In this document: one piece after another, positions 27,337 through 34,569 of the stretch
Numbering within the stretch: position 1 is the first letter of the stretch
How the letters are laid out: every line of letters begins with the position of its first letter
Assembly: GCA_900541485.1 (NCBI GenBank)
Contig: UQJW01000002.1
Location: 1 to 64,000, forward strand
DNA from: an uncultured Dialister sp.
Lineage (GTDB): Bacteria > Bacillota > Negativicutes > Veillonellales > Dialisteraceae
Direction: 5' to 3'
Length of the DNA: 64,000 nucleotides
The notes under the pieces: model-generated
The model's input: the letters and a program-made list of their open reading frames with translations, nothing else
The model's database searches: none
Told to the model about the DNA's origin: nothing
Position numbers and translations under genes: made by a program

Positions 27337-27345
27337 ATTATATCA
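27337..27345 (-). promoter_or_regulatory. Extended -10 promoter of pnp
   Basis: TGATATAAT at 27345-27337 on the minus strand, about 50 bases before the pnp start. The 190 bases between pnp and the rpsO terminator hold only this, plus an AT-rich stretch with a short AGCA/TGCT hairpin and T-run near 27377-27392. Confidence 0.5.
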
Positions 27346-27477
27346 TGCACTTACAGATTTTAATACGTTATCAAAAAAATAGCAGACTGCTCTTATTTTT
27401 ATTTTTAAACTTACTGCAAAACATCTGATTTTTATAAATTCTGTTATCTTCTATCACGCCGGGTTTCTTTATTGCAT

Positions 27478-27512
27478 AAAAAAACAGCAGTAGATTATAG
27501 CTACCGCTGTTC
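27478..27512 (-). terminator. Terminator of rpsO
   Basis: An 11-bp stem with one G-U pair (AACAGCGGTAG / CTACTGCTGTT on the minus strand) followed by TTTTTTT. Confidence 0.85.
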
Positions 27513-27526
27513 CTGTTTCGTATTTC

Positions 27527-27796
27527 TTACTTCAGGCGAAGTCCGAGCTTTTCACCAAGCACTCTGTATCTTTCAATATCACTACGACGAAGGTAGTCCA
27601 ACATATTTCTACGCTGTCCGACCAATTTAAGTAATCCGCGACGGGAATGATGATCCTTTTTGTGACTTTTCAGATGTTCTGTCAAAAGTGCAATTCTTTT
27701 GGAAAGGATTGCAATCTGCACTTCCGGAGATCCCGTATCCCCTTCATGAACTGCATACTGCTCAATAATTTGTTTTTTTTCTGCTGCATCTAACAT
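27527..27796 (-). CDS. rpsO: 30S ribosomal protein S15
   Basis: An 89-residue ribosomal protein with the S15 signature region [22 protein letters not shown] and LLTEHLKSH. It binds the central domain of 16S rRNA. The start is ATG at 27796 with AGGAGG upstream; the longer open frame to 27889 is the mRNA leader. That leader contains a dyad that may be a self-regulatory S15 site. Confidence 0.96.
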   Translation of the reverse strand: MLDAAEKKQIIEQYAVHEGDTGSPEVQIAILSKRIALLTEHLKSHKKDHHSRRGLLKLVGQRRNMLDYLRRSDIERYRVLGEKLGLRLK

Positions 27797-27799
27797 AAT

Positions 27800-27875
27800 A
27801 ATGCCTCCTATAAATAAATTGCTGTATCTAAGTGATCCGCCGGAGAGTCGAAATCCCTGGATACAGTTCACATAA
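27800..27875 (-). promoter_or_regulatory. rpsO leader with a closing stem, possible S15 autoregulatory element
   Basis: The roughly 79-base leader contains CTGTATC and GATACAG enclosing about 38 bases with GC-rich inner elements (CCGG and CGG), compatible with a multi-branched structure just before the ribosome binding site. S15 leaders in other bacteria fold into junctions or pseudoknots bound by S15. This one is inferred by position only. Confidence 0.4.
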
Positions 27876-27880
27876 ATGAA

Positions 27881-27909
27881 ATTATACACACATTACTTCT
27901 TTTTTTCAA
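27881..27909 (-). promoter_or_regulatory. Promoter of rpsO
   Basis: TTGAAA at 27909-27904, an exact 17-base spacer, TATAAT at 27886-27881 on the minus strand. Confidence 0.82.
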
Positions 27910-27912
27910 GTA

Positions 27913-28701
27913 TTAACTCAAAATCATCTTATCGCTTAAATCATTTGCGTTTTCTTCGAATTTCTTGAGAAGTATTTCTATGGTCAATTCTTTTTTCTCT
28001 TCCGGTGCATAATCGGCAATAATCCGGCCGTTATTCATCATGATCAAGCGGTTTCCATAGGTCAAAGCATCTTTCATATTATGAGTAATCATGAGCGTTG
28101 TCAGTTTCTGTTCCTGTACAATCTCATTGGTCAGTTTTAAAACCTTATCTGCCGTTTTAGGATCCAATGCGGCGGTCGGTTCGTCGAGCAAGAGAATATC
28201 CGGCCTTTTCAGTGTCGCCATGAGCAAGGTTACGGCTTGTCTTTGCCCTCCGGAAAGAAGTCCTATTCTTGTTTCAAGCCTGTCTTCCAACCCTAAGTCC
28301 AGCCGGGTAAGCATCTTTTTGTAATCGGCATGATCATTTTCAGAGAAGGCCCATTTTAATCTTCTGCGTTCCCCACGACGGGCTGCGAGCAAGAGGTTTT
28401 CTTCCAACTGCATGCCGCCTGCTGTTCCTTTCATGGGATCCTGGAACACTCGTCCAATAAATTTTGCTCTTTCAGATTCGCTCATCCGGGTGATGTCGGT
28501 ATCGTTAATTTTTATATTGCCCTTATCAGGAATATATGCCCCTGCAATCGAGTTAAGCAATGTACTTTTCCCGGCACCATTACCACCGATTACCGTGCAG
28601 AAATCACCGTCATTCAAGACAAGGGACACATTAGTAAGTGCCTTTTTTTCATTGGGTGTTCCGGGAAAGAAAGTTTTGCTGATACTGTCTATATGCAGCA
28701 T
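27913..28701 (-). CDS. ABC transporter ATP-binding protein (amino-acid-type importer)
   Basis: An ATPase of about 262 residues. Walker A is GGNGAGKST, the ABC signature LLSGGQRQA, Walker B ILLLDEPTAALD, and the switch histidine is in LMITHNM. It is closest in style to the ATPases of the TrpXYZ/YtsC group, partners of COG2984 binding proteins. The stop-start overlap with the permease (ATGA at 28704-28707) allows ATG at 28707, but ATG at 28701 has better spacing from AAGGTGG. Last gene of the operon; no clear terminator follows before the rpsO promoter. Confidence 0.85.
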   Translation of the reverse strand: MLHIDSISKTFFPGTPNEKKALTNVSLVLNDGDFCTVIGGNGAGKSTLLNSIAGAYIPDKGNIKINDTDITRMSESERAKFIGRVFQDPMKGTAGGMQLEENLLLAARRGERRRLKWAFSENDHADYKKMLTRLDLGLEDRLETRIGLLSGGQRQAVTLLMATLKRPDILLLDEPTAALDPKTADKVLKLTNEIVQEQKLTTLMITHNMKDALTYGNRLIMMNNGRIIADYAPEEKKELTIEILLKKFEENANDLSDKMILS

Positions 28702-28703
28702 AA

Positions 28704-29585
28704 TCATCCCACCTTTTCCATTCTTACTTTATCTTTAATTAAAGGAAGTGCCAATGCATTCATGACAATAATGGCAGTAAATAATTTCAAATCATTGGGT
28801 GGCATGCCAAGGTAAAGAACAACGGCTATAACAATTCTGTAGATAACTGATCCTAAAATAACAGCCATAAGCGAAGATGAAAAGCTGTCAGCCCCTAAAA
28901 TAACTTCTCCAATGATTACGGACGCCAATCCTATTACGATAGTTCCAATCCCCATTCCGACATCAGCAAATCCATTATTCTGTGCAACCACGGCTCCGCA
29001 TAAACCGATAAGTCCATTGCTCAGGCAGAGTCCGAGGATAATCATGGAATCTGTATCCACACCTTGGGCACGAACCATTTGCGGGTTATCCCCTGTTGCA
29101 CGAATGCACATTCCCAGTTCTGTACCAAAAAACCAATAAATAAATACTGCAATAATCAATATGAAAAGAGTGGGCACAATAAATGAAGCTACCGACGGAC
29201 TGACATGAAAAATTCCGGCAGTGAACGAAAAAATTGTATCTGCTCTGAGAAGTGAAATATTCGCTTTACCCATTACGTGCAAATTGATTGAATAGAGTGC
29301 TATCATGGTCAAAATTCCCGATAAAATCGCAGGAATTTTCAATTTTGTATATAAAACGCCTGTAACAGAACCTGCTAATATGCCTCCTGCCATGGCTCCC
29401 AAAACTGCCCACAAGGGACTTGCCCCGGCAGAAATCAAAGATGCTGCAATAGCTGCGCCTAATGGAAAACTCCCCTCACAAGTCATGTCCGGTACATCAA
29501 GTACTCGGAAAGATAAAAATACACCGATGGCAAGCATGGACCACATAAGCCCTTGCGCCACTGTAGAAATCACTAAATCTCCCAT
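28704..29585 (-). CDS. ABC transporter permease (TrpY/YtsB-like)
   Basis: A 293-residue integral membrane protein of the branched-chain-amino-acid permease type. It has about eight hydrophobic segments, starting GLMWSMLAIGVFLSF, with FRVLDVPDMTCEGSFPLGAA, a conserved stretch of this COG4120 family, and GLCLSNGLIGLCGAVVAQNNGF in the middle. It should form the transmembrane pore of the importer encoded with the flanking ATPase and binding proteins. ATG at 29585, with GAGGTGG upstream. Confidence 0.85.
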   Translation of the reverse strand: MGDLVISTVAQGLMWSMLAIGVFLSFRVLDVPDMTCEGSFPLGAAIAASLISAGASPLWAVLGAMAGGILAGSVTGVLYTKLKIPAILSGILTMIALYSINLHVMGKANISLLRADTIFSFTAGIFHVSPSVASFIVPTLFILIIAVFIYWFFGTELGMCIRATGDNPQMVRAQGVDTDSMIILGLCLSNGLIGLCGAVVAQNNGFADVGMGIGTIVIGLASVIIGEVILGADSFSSSLMAVILGSVIYRIVIAVVLYLGMPPNDLKLFTAIIVMNALALPLIKDKVRMEKVG

Positions 29586-29607
29586 TCATTCCACCTCTGA
29601 AAAATCT

Positions 29608-30639
29608 CTACGGTCTTGCATTCTGTCCGTCATAGAGGTAAAGCTTTCTTGCCTTTTGCCATATGTCATTCGGCAATACAATGCCTAACTCTTTTGCGAC
29701 AGACATATTTACAATCCAATCAGGATCCATTTGTTTTGTTATCGAAATCTCAAAAGGCTTTTTCTCTCCTTTTAAAAGTTCTGACGCCATTCTACCGCCG
29801 CTGAATCCCATGCGGTAATATTCCGCAGAAACAGACAAAAGTGCCCCCTTCTTTACCATTTCTGCATTTTCACCGATAACAGGAATTTTATAACTTCTTA
29901 AAATAGTTACGATTTTTTCAAAAGAAGTTTGTATTTTTTCATCAGCCGGAATATAAACTGCATCGACATTCCCTTTGAACTTCTTTACCTGGCTTTCTAT
30001 TCCCGTGTTTTTATCAAAAGCAATTTCAAAAAGCCGGATACCCTTTTTTTCTCCCACTTCACGGAGCATATTCAGCTGTGTCACTGCTTCTTCATCTTCC
30101 GGATTGAATATAATACCCAAAGATTTTACAGGAAAAATTTTTGTTGCCATTCGTACCTGATTCAATATCAGGGGCATATCGCCAATTCCCGTCAAATTAT
30201 ACTTATCCTCAAAAGCAGGGTCACTCTTCATCTGAAATGCACCGACTCCTACAACAGGAATCACTTCAGTTTCTTTGATTACAGCTTTTGTCGCTTCTGT
30301 TCCAACAGAAATAATTAAGTCAGGTTTTTCATGCACTATTTTTTTTGCCTGTGTTTCCATTTGCACGAGATTCCCTTGGCCATTAATTATTTCCAAATGG
30401 ATATTCTTTTTTTCCGTATATCCTTTAGATTCTAAAGCAGCTATAATTCCCTGTTTCATTTTTTCATGTACTGGAAAAGAGTTTTCCTGAAAAAGAGTAA
30501 CCTGATACATGCTTTTATGAGGAACTGGTTTTATTTTTTGTTTTGCTTCAGAATTATCATGAACGATAAATGTAAATATTGCGGCCGCAATCACTGCTAA
30601 AAGTAATGATAAGCGCCAATACCGCCTGATTGCGGTCAT
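29608..30639 (-). CDS. ABC transporter substrate-binding protein, membrane-anchored (TrpX-like)
   Basis: A 343-residue periplasmic-binding protein of the COG2984 (ABC_sub_bind) family, with VTLFQENSFPVHEKMKQGI and DLIISVGTEATKAVI typical of the fold. The N-terminus (residues 8-25) is a single hydrophobic segment after RRYWR, without a lipobox cysteine, so it is either a signal anchor or a cleaved signal peptide. It is a paralogue of the next gene upstream. ATG at 30639 has AAGGA upstream. The ligand is unknown; family members bind tryptophan or tyrosine. Confidence 0.82.
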   Translation of the reverse strand: MTAIRRYWRLSLLLAVIAAAIFTFIVHDNSEAKQKIKPVPHKSMYQVTLFQENSFPVHEKMKQGIIAALESKGYTEKKNIHLEIINGQGNLVQMETQAKKIVHEKPDLIISVGTEATKAVIKETEVIPVVGVGAFQMKSDPAFEDKYNLTGIGDMPLILNQVRMATKIFPVKSLGIIFNPEDEEAVTQLNMLREVGEKKGIRLFEIAFDKNTGIESQVKKFKGNVDAVYIPADEKIQTSFEKIVTILRSYKIPVIGENAEMVKKGALLSVSAEYYRMGFSGGRMASELLKGEKKPFEISITKQMDPDWIVNMSVAKELGIVLPNDIWQKARKLYLYDGQNARP

Positions 30640-30661
30640 TATTTTATCCTTTCTCTTCTAC

Positions 30662-31657
30662 TTAAATCAATTCCGCTCTTTCTAAAACCGCCTGCGGAAT
30701 TTTTATGCCTAACCTTTCCATTTCCGCTTTATTAATATATAATCCGGATTTATCAGCGCCTTCAACAGGAATATCTTTGATTTGCTTTTTCCCTTCCAAG
30801 ATGTCGGCTGCCATCAATCCTGCCTTATGTCCGATGTCATAAAAACTGATTGATTCCGATGCAAGTACACCGGATCTTACATGTCCGACTTCAGCACCGT
30901 AAACCGGAATTTTCTCCTTATCGGCTATCGCCATGACGGTAGGAATAGATGACGCAATTATATTATCTGTAGGAATAAAAACGGCATCTACCTTTCCTCC
31001 CAGAAATCCCTCTGCTACCTGTTGCACATCGTTTACTGAATTAACCGTCAATTCAACCAATTCTATTCCTAACGGCTCGCAGGCTTCTTTAAGCTTTTTA
31101 GCTTGAATTACGGAATTGATTTCACTGGAGTTATAAATTGTCCCCAGTTTTTTTATATTCGGTGTTATTTCTTTTATGAGCAACAACTGTTTTTCCAGCG
31201 GTCCTCGATCATTCGTACCTGTTATATTCGAATCGGGACTCTTTTCTGACTTCATCAGCTTAGCACTTTCATAATCGGAAATTGCTGTGCATATAATGGG
31301 TATTTCAGCAGTAGCATTGGCCATCGCCTGTGCCGCCGGAGTAGAAATTGCACAGATTAAATTATACTTCCCTGATACGAACCTGTTCGCGATTGACCGC
31401 AAATTCGACTGGTCTCCCTGGGCATTTTGCTGATCAATATCAACCTTATCCTTGAGCCCTCTCTCCACAAGTGCATCGATAAATCCTTTATTTGCCTCAT
31501 CAAGAGCCGGGTGCTGTACGATTTGTACTATCCCCACCTTCAGATGTCCGTCACCTTTGGCGATTCCTGAGTCTTTTCCACACCCGCTCATGCAACCGGC
31601 TACACAGAGCCCTATCGCACCGGCCAATACCCATTTTTTCCATTTACTTACTACCAT
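30662..31657 (-). CDS. ABC transporter substrate-binding lipoprotein (TrpX-like)
   Basis: A 331-residue COG2984 binding lipoprotein. The signal peptide ends with the lipobox VAGC (Cys22), followed by a short Gly/Ser linker. The fold shows VGIVQIVQHPALDEANKGF, ICAISTPAAQAMANAT and NGT-like KLGTIYNSSEINS. It is the first gene of the importer operon, followed by the anchored paralogue, the permease and the ATPase. The start is ATG at 31657 with GAGGAG upstream; the longer frame to 31750 runs through the promoter. The ligand is unknown. Confidence 0.87.
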   Translation of the reverse strand: MVVSKWKKWVLAGAIGLCVAGCMSGCGKDSGIAKGDGHLKVGIVQIVQHPALDEANKGFIDALVERGLKDKVDIDQQNAQGDQSNLRSIANRFVSGKYNLICAISTPAAQAMANATAEIPIICTAISDYESAKLMKSEKSPDSNITGTNDRGPLEKQLLLIKEITPNIKKLGTIYNSSEINSVIQAKKLKEACEPLGIELVELTVNSVNDVQQVAEGFLGGKVDAVFIPTDNIIASSIPTVMAIADKEKIPVYGAEVGHVRSGVLASESISFYDIGHKAGLMAADILEGKKQIKDIPVEGADKSGLYINKAEMERLGIKIPQAVLERAELI

Positions 31658-31711
31658 TCTGCCACGCTCCTCTTCTACAAAATACTTCAATAATAAAATT
31701 AACTTCCGTTT

Positions 31712-31720
31712 ATTGTAGCA
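31712..31720 (-). promoter_or_regulatory. Extended -10 promoter of the ABC importer operon
   Basis: TGCTACAAT at 31720-31712 on the minus strand, about 55 bases before the start. No strong -35 and no T-box or other recognisable amino-acid-sensing leader. Confidence 0.45.
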
Positions 31721-31780
31721 TAAAACAAATAAATGAACCACAGAAATCAAATAACCCGTTACAATAGCACTTTAAAATAT

Positions 31781-31808
31781 AAAAAATACACCCCCTGGAG
31801 GAGTGTAC
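31781..31808 (-). terminator. Terminator of rpmF
   Basis: An 8-bp stem (TACACTCC / GGGGTGTA, one G-U pair) with a 5-base loop and TTTTTT on the minus strand. Confidence 0.75.
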
Positions 31809-31820
31809 TTATTTTGAAAA

Positions 31821-32006
31821 TTAACCTTCGGTTTTTGCCTGAATAACTGATTTTCCTTTATAGAAACCACAAATCGGACATACATGATGAGGTAAAACCA
31901 TAGCATGGCACTGTGGGCATTCTACAAGACCCGGAACGGTCAATTTCCAATTGGCACGTCTTTTATCACGACGAGATCTTGAATGTTTGCTCTTTGGTAC
32001 TGGCAT
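31821..32006 (-). CDS. rpmF: 50S ribosomal protein L32
   Basis: A 61-residue protein beginning MPVPKSKHSRSRRDKRRANWK, diagnostic for L32, with a four-cysteine zinc ribbon (CPQC then CPIC). This is the zinc-binding form. ATG at 32006 has AAGGAGGTG upstream. The DUF177 (YceD) gene that usually precedes rpmF is absent, and a perfect promoter lies just upstream instead. Confidence 0.96.
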   Translation of the reverse strand: MPVPKSKHSRSRRDKRRANWKLTVPGLVECPQCHAMVLPHHVCPICGFYKGKSVIQAKTEG

Positions 32007-32072
32007 TTCTTGCACCTCCTTACCGATCGGACCATTTATCGTCTGCTATATTCACTAGCACTTAACTTCCCT

Positions 32073-32101
32073 ATTATACGAGACAGAAATTTGATTGTCA
32101 A
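32073..32101 (-). promoter_or_regulatory. Promoter of rpmF
   Basis: A perfect TTGACA (32101-32096), 17-base spacer, TATAAT (32078-32073) on the minus strand. The -35 begins 25 bases after the stop codon of the padR-type gene. Confidence 0.9.
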
Positions 32102-32125
32102 TATCGGAACGATTGAAGTGACAGG

Positions 32126-32530
32126 TTACTTCTTATCTCCAAATTCGTTCTGTATGGTATTAATAAATGCTCTGATATTTACCAGCCAATCAAGAACTTT
32201 TTGCCGCGTGTATTCCGCTGCACTTTCCCCTTTTTCTGTAATGCTGTAAATACGTTTGCTTCTCCTGTCCGGCGCATCCCATTCACTGACTACATATCCT
32301 TTGCTTTCCATATAGCGGAGCACAGGATACAATTCATTAGGATTAGGACGATATACATTATTTGTACGGGTATATATTTCTTTTTCAATCTTATTCCCAT
32401 AACTGCTTTCCCTGCGTAAGATATCAAGAACAAATGTAGCAGTTAACAGCCTTTTCCATTGTTTACGCCTTACTAATTCATCGACTTCCGTTTTATAATC
32501 ATCAGACAATACATTTTTTGTGCCTTTCAT
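32126..32530 (-). CDS. PadR-family transcriptional regulator
   Basis: A 134-residue winged-helix protein with the PadR signature NELYPVLRYMESKGYVVSEWD and RRSKRIYSITEKGE (wing). The preceding helices include FVLDILRRESSYGNKIEKEI, and a short C-terminal helix serves dimerisation. ATG at 32530 has GGAGG upstream. It stands alone: uvrC ends upstream and rpmF follows with its own promoter, so the target is not given by context. Two dyads 20-50 bases upstream of its own -35 suggest self-control. Confidence 0.88.
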   Translation of the reverse strand: MKGTKNVLSDDYKTEVDELVRRKQWKRLLTATFVLDILRRESSYGNKIEKEIYTRTNNVYRPNPNELYPVLRYMESKGYVVSEWDAPDRRSKRIYSITEKGESAAEYTRQKVLDWLVNIRAFINTIQNEFGDKK

Positions 32531-32551
32531 TATTTAATGCCTCCTTATTTT

Positions 32552-32579
32552 AATATAAAACGACAAAAGCAAATATCAA
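32552..32579 (-). promoter_or_regulatory. Putative promoter of the padR-type gene
   Basis: TTGATA at 32579-32574, a 16-base spacer, TATATT at 32557-32552 on the minus strand. Confidence 0.5.
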
Positions 32580-32598
32580 TCTTATCAATTTCATCTGT

Positions 32599-32630
32599 AC
32601 TTTAAAAGTATATATGATTAATTCATATAT
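32599..32630. promoter_or_regulatory. Two adjacent dyads, possible PadR operator
   Basis: ACTTT-A-AAAGT at 32599-32609 is followed directly by ATATATGA-TTAAT-TCATATAT at 32610-32630. Both are perfect in their arms, AT-rich, and lie just upstream of the regulator's -35. Dyads of this size are typical for PadR dimers. Confidence 0.4.
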
Positions 32631-32711
32631 TACAATATAATAATAACAAATTCTAATAACTCTTTTCTATAACTTAACCTTATTAATATCTTTTATGATG
32701 GATATTTCTTT

Positions 32712-34568
32712 TTATTTTTCCAGTTCTTCTCCTTGTAAAACCATCATTTTCTCATCTTTTCTCATTCTGAAAAAGCGGTACACCCGTTCCGCCACCGTTT
32801 TATTCATGCCCTTCACCAAAGATAATTCTTCCACGGATGCTTTTTTCATTTCATCAAGAGAACGGAACGCGTGCCACAACGCATTTCTCCGGTGAGGTCC
32901 TATTCCCGGTATATGATCCAGAATAGATTCTGTATTTCGCTTTGAAATCCATTTACGGTGGTAAGAAATAACAAAGCGATGAGCTTCATCACGAATAAAT
33001 TGAAGTAAACGGAGTACCGGCTCGTGAGAATCAACAACAATCGGTTTATTACTTCCCTCTACATATATTTCTTCCATTCTCTTTGCCATACCGATAACAG
33101 GGGCGTCAATTCTGCATTCGCGAATCACAGGCAATGCCGCATGAAGTTGTCCTTGTCCCCCGTCAAGGACAATCAGGTCCGGTTTGGCCCAGTCTTTTTC
33201 TTTTCCATACCGTCGGTGCATAATCTCCGCCATTGATTTAAAATCATCGGGAGTGCCTTGTGTTGTTTGCAATTTAAATTTACGATATTCTTTTTTATCA
33301 GGTTTTCCATTTTCAAAAACGACCATTGAGCCAGTTGTTTCAGCTCCCTGGTTGTGAGAAATATCAAAGCATTCCATTCTTTCCGGTAACTTTGGCAGGC
33401 CGAGTAATTCCTTCAACTTTTTCAACGCACCTTGCTCGCGTGCATCCCGGTATTCCCATTGCAGTTTTTTATCTGACAGATATTTCATGGCATTCGTCTT
33501 TGCCATTTCTTTCAAGCGCCTTTTGAACCCTCTTTCAGGTACATAAATTTTGACTTCGCTCCCACGCATACGGGAAAGCCAACTCTCCAGCAAAAGATGC
33601 TCCCCCGGCAGGACAGGAAGAATTAATTCTTTGGGAACAGCCGTCTGACGTCCTCCATAAAAATCTTTTATAAAAGCAGTCATAACCGCATCATCTGACT
33701 CGCTGACGGTGTCTGCTATGCTGAAATTTTCTTTCCCTATCATTTTCCCGTATCGTATATAAAATATCTCAAGACCGACATGATTATCCTGTCTCGCCAT
33801 GCCTACTACATCAAAATCCCCTTCTTTAGCCACTATATTTTGCTTTTGCCGGACCTGTTCGACCGCTTTTAACTGGTCTCTATATAGCGCTGCTTTTTCG
33901 AAATCCAGATGGGTAGCCGCTTCAGTCATACGCTCCCGGATATCTTTTGTCAGCGATGTATTTTTCCCTTCAAATAAATCACATATACTCGTTACATACC
34001 CCTTATATTCTTCCTCTGTACACAAATTTCCACAGGGGGCACAGCACAGATTCATGTGATACTGCAGGCATGGCCTTTGTACTTTCATACTGCGGCAGGT
34101 ACGTACAGGATACAGTTTCCTGATTAAACTCAATGTTTTCCTGAGACTTCCCACATCTGTAAAAGGTCCGAAATATTTTGCTTTATCATCTCTTCTTATG
34201 TTACGGGTAATAAAAATACGGGGCCATTTTTCTTGTACGGTAATCTTCACATATGGATAAGACTTATCATCACGTAAGGAAATATTATATTTCGGATGAA
34301 GTTCTTTAATCAGGTTACATTCTAAAATCAAAGCTTCCATCTCAGTCGCAGTCATCGTAATATCTAAATCATCGGCATGACGAATCATCGCTGCCACCTT
34401 CGGTGACCGCTTCTTATCTGCCCTTACATACGAGCGGACTCTGTTCCTCAGGTTAACAGCCTTGCCTACGTATATAACACGACCATTTTTATCTTTCCAG
34501 CGATAAACTCCCGGCGAACCGGGAAGTCTTTCCACTTTCGCCCGAATTTTATCATTAACGTCAATCAT
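32712..34568 (-). CDS. uvrC: Excinuclease ABC subunit C
   Basis: A 618-residue dual-incision nuclease of nucleotide excision repair. It has an N-terminal GIY-YIG domain (PGVYRWKDKNGRVIYVGKA), a cysteine cluster CLQYHMNLCCAPC, a UVR motif (DFEKAALYRDQLKAVEQ), the C-terminal RNase H-like endonuclease (MECFDISHNQG, VLDGGQGQL), and a helix-hairpin-helix (HIPGIGPHRRNALW). ATG at 34568 lies one base after the uvrA stop. Last gene of uvrBAC. Confidence 0.97.
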   Translation of the reverse strand: MIDVNDKIRAKVERLPGSPGVYRWKDKNGRVIYVGKAVNLRNRVRSYVRADKKRSPKVAAMIRHADDLDITMTATEMEALILECNLIKELHPKYNISLRDDKSYPYVKITVQEKWPRIFITRNIRRDDKAKYFGPFTDVGSLRKTLSLIRKLYPVRTCRSMKVQRPCLQYHMNLCCAPCGNLCTEEEYKGYVTSICDLFEGKNTSLTKDIRERMTEAATHLDFEKAALYRDQLKAVEQVRQKQNIVAKEGDFDVVGMARQDNHVGLEIFYIRYGKMIGKENFSIADTVSESDDAVMTAFIKDFYGGRQTAVPKELILPVLPGEHLLLESWLSRMRGSEVKIYVPERGFKRRLKEMAKTNAMKYLSDKKLQWEYRDAREQGALKKLKELLGLPKLPERMECFDISHNQGAETTGSMVVFENGKPDKKEYRKFKLQTTQGTPDDFKSMAEIMHRRYGKEKDWAKPDLIVLDGGQGQLHAALPVIRECRIDAPVIGMAKRMEEIYVEGSNKPIVVDSHEPVLRLLQFIRDEAHRFVISYHRKWISKRNTESILDHIPGIGPHRRNALWHAFRSLDEMKKASVEELSLVKGMNKTVAERVYRFFRMRKDEKMMVLQGEELEK

Positions 34569-34569
34569 T

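Noticed and set aside
31658..31780. A T-box or amino-acid riboswitch in front of the ABC importer
   Set aside because: No conserved T-box bulge sequence and no terminator between the promoter and the first gene.
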